DNA of 5,446 nt, taken from the NCBI GenBank assembly GCA_934168355.1, contig CAKPNI010000055.1, positions 1 through 5,446 of the forward strand, written 5' to 3'. This DNA comes from an uncultured Clostridia bacterium (lineage in GTDB: Bacteria > Bacillota > Clostridia > TANB77 > CAG-508). The translations under genes and the position numbers were made by a program. How positions within the stretch are numbered: position 1 is the stretch's first letter; every line of letters starts with the position of its first letter. Shown here one piece after another: positions 4,807 through 5,446 of the stretch. The notes below the pieces were generated by a model. That model did no database searches. It was not told the DNA's origin and worked only from the letters and a program-made list of their open reading frames with translations.

Positions 4807-4843
4807 AAAAAGAGCTATTAAACTTAATTAATTTGCTCTTTTT
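4807..4843 (-). terminator. Terminator of the initiator tRNA transcript
   Basis: On the minus strand AAAAAGAGC (4843-4835) pairs with GCTCTTTTT (4815-4807) across a 19-base AT-rich loop, and the T-rich stretch continues to about 4801. It begins 10 bases after the tRNA's CCA end. The loop is large, so efficiency is uncertain. Confidence 0.65.
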
Positions 4844-4846
4844 CAA
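4817..4846 (-). promoter_or_regulatory. Candidate promoter for guanine deaminase
   Basis: On the minus strand TTGAAA (4846-4841, 5/6) and TTTAAT (4822-4817, 5/6) are 18 bases apart, with a predicted start near 4810 and a leader of about 29 bases. It lies inside the tRNA terminator hairpin. In AT-rich DNA such matches arise by chance; read-through from the tRNA promoter is the alternative. Confidence 0.4.
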
Positions 4847-4852
4847 CCTTTT

Positions 4853-4928
4853 TGGTTGCGGAGGTAGGACTCGAACCTACGACCTCAGGGTTATGAGCCC
4901 TGCGAGCTGCCAACTGCTCCACCCCGCG
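4853..4928 (-). tRNA. Initiator tRNA-fMet (anticodon CAU), CCA encoded
   Basis: The 76-base minus-strand gene folds into a full cloverleaf. The acceptor starts CGCGGGG and ends CTCCGC-A-ACCA. The unpaired C1/A72 at the acceptor end and the GGG/CCC triple in the anticodon stem around CTCATAA are the two hallmarks of bacterial initiator tRNA, so this is fMet rather than elongator Met or the CAU-anticodon Ile tRNA. D-arm (GGAGCAGTTGGCAGCTC) and T-loop (GTTCGAGTC) are normal. The 3' CCA is encoded (4855-4853). It has its own consensus promoter 18 bases upstream and a terminator downstream. A reading frame on the opposite strand across it is an artefact. Confidence 0.97.
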
Positions 4929-4945
4929 ATGTGCGAACATTTAAT

Positions 4946-4974
4946 ATTATAAACTCTTATTTTTCTTTTGTCAA
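4946..4974 (-). promoter_or_regulatory. Consensus promoter of the initiator tRNA
   Basis: On the minus strand TTGACA (4974-4969) and TATAAT (4951-4946) are both perfect and exactly 17 bases apart. Transcription would begin near 4939, about 11 bases before the mature tRNA end. Such full-consensus promoters are expected for stable RNA genes. Confidence 0.93.
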
Positions 4975-4980
4975 TAGTTT

Positions 4981-5009
4981 TGCGGAAAAAGTTTTTGGCT
5001 TTTTCCGCA
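4981..5009. terminator. 11-bp hairpin after the YwaF-like gene
   Basis: TGCGGAAAAAG (4981-4991) pairs perfectly with CTTTTTCCGCA (4999-5009) around a 7-base loop. It lies between the stop of the leftward membrane protein gene and the tRNA promoter, the right place to end the former. However, the T-tract is better on the plus strand (TATTTTTAG) than on the minus strand (AAACTATTG), so its strength for the leftward transcript is doubtful. Confidence 0.6.
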
Positions 5010-5014
5010 TATTT

Positions 5015-5359
5015 TTAGGCTATTTCTTCATTTTCTATATTATTCTTTCTTTTTTCTACAGAAAAAACTACTAAAAATGGCAGTGTCATTTGAGATATTA
5101 TCATTATTGGTGTAAATAATTTTCCGGTTAAATGATACAGTATTGTAAGTGGAGTTCCTGGAAAATCTTTTGATATAAACATTAGATTACTATCAAAAAT
5201 ATGATTTATTACTAAAGATATAGCACAAATCCCATCTACTAATTCTGCAAAATATATAATATCTTTAAACTCTAAATTAATATAATGTGTAGCATTCATA
5301 AGAAGTCCTATATATACCATTATTCCGTGATATAAGAAACTATGTAAACTTAGAAAATC
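5015..5359 (-). pseudogene. C-terminal half of a YwaF/TMEM164-like membrane protein, N-terminus disrupted
   Basis: The frame runs from just after an in-frame TAA (5362-5360) to the stop at 5015. The first ATG (5320) would give 101 residues but has no ribosome binding site, and the family-like sequence already begins before it with LHSFLYHG. The block resembles the C-terminal half of YwaF/TIGR02206 proteins, where a HxxxxHG-like helix is followed by membrane segments and a NxxFLxxxxPGTPL motif; here SNLMFISKDFPGTPLTILYHLTGKL (two segments of it, about residues 44-68 from the ATG) fits that. Three membrane segments are visible and the tail is charged. The N-terminal helices expected in the family do not occur in this frame; other frames upstream hold hydrophobic scraps (VLVVVMIFLYFKN) that would need frameshifts to join. 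I infer a degraded or frameshifted gene; a sequencing error is possible. The function of the family is not established. Confidence 0.5.
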
Positions 5360-5446
5360 TTACAAATTCTAGCTTTATGTTTTTATTTAATATCTCTAAA
5401 AGACCTATTTTTAAAATATAAGAATATCATAACTACTACAAGTACT
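5360..5446. other. Window end: no intact gene
   Basis: All three minus-strand frames contain stops here. One carries a hydrophobic peptide, VLVVVMIFLYFKNRSFRDIK, from the window edge to a stop, which could be the N-terminal part of the broken membrane protein gene or the end of another gene. No ribosome binding site or promoter is recognisable. Confidence 0.5.

Noticed and set aside
4656..4952. 98-aa plus-strand frame containing CGGRTRTYDLRVMSPASC
   Set aside because: It is the reverse-strand translation of the initiator tRNA, a well-known annotation artefact, and it lacks a ribosome binding site.

Overview
The window looks like chromosomal DNA from an anaerobic, very AT-rich member of the Clostridia (Firmicutes/Bacillota). 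The signs are strong purine-rich ribosome binding sites (AAGGAG, AGGAGG), near-consensus sigma-A promoters with 16-18 base spacers, an oxygen-defence rubrerythrin, and protein families typical of gut clostridia. No genus can be named from the sequence alone.

Layout. The left part (1-2308) reads leftward. It holds the first 145 codons of a very large cyclic beta-1,2-glucan synthase-like protein (1-435), then about 300 bases with no gene but with a hairpin and a tandem pair of 50-bp repeats. Next come a 91-aa uncharacterised protein with its own promoter, a cluster of 23-bp tandem repeats, a YjjX-type inosine/xanthosine triphosphatase and a rubrerythrin with a clear terminator. At about 2310-2410 promoters diverge. 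The rightward unit carries a DUF1064 phage-type protein, whose leader contains a perfect 57-base palindrome, and then a membrane-anchored protein with the fold signature of an Amidase_3 cell-wall amidase. A bidirectional terminator separates it from the leftward right part: a guanine deaminase, an initiator tRNA-Met with a perfect consensus promoter, and the C-terminal half of a YwaF-like membrane protein that appears broken at its N-terminus.

Function. There is no single pathway. YjjX (clearing ITP/XTP) and guanine deaminase (guanine to xanthine) both touch purine metabolism but lie in separate units. Rubrerythrin detoxifies peroxide. The most unusual gene is the amidase-like one: two of three expected zinc ligands and the catalytic glutamate are replaced (R214, Q290, N417), so it is probably a non-catalytic, membrane-tethered peptidoglycan-binding or regulatory protein. 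Its promoter lies inside a 15-bp perfect inverted repeat, which suggests specific control. No CRISPR array, complete insertion sequence, rRNA or recognisable riboswitch was seen.
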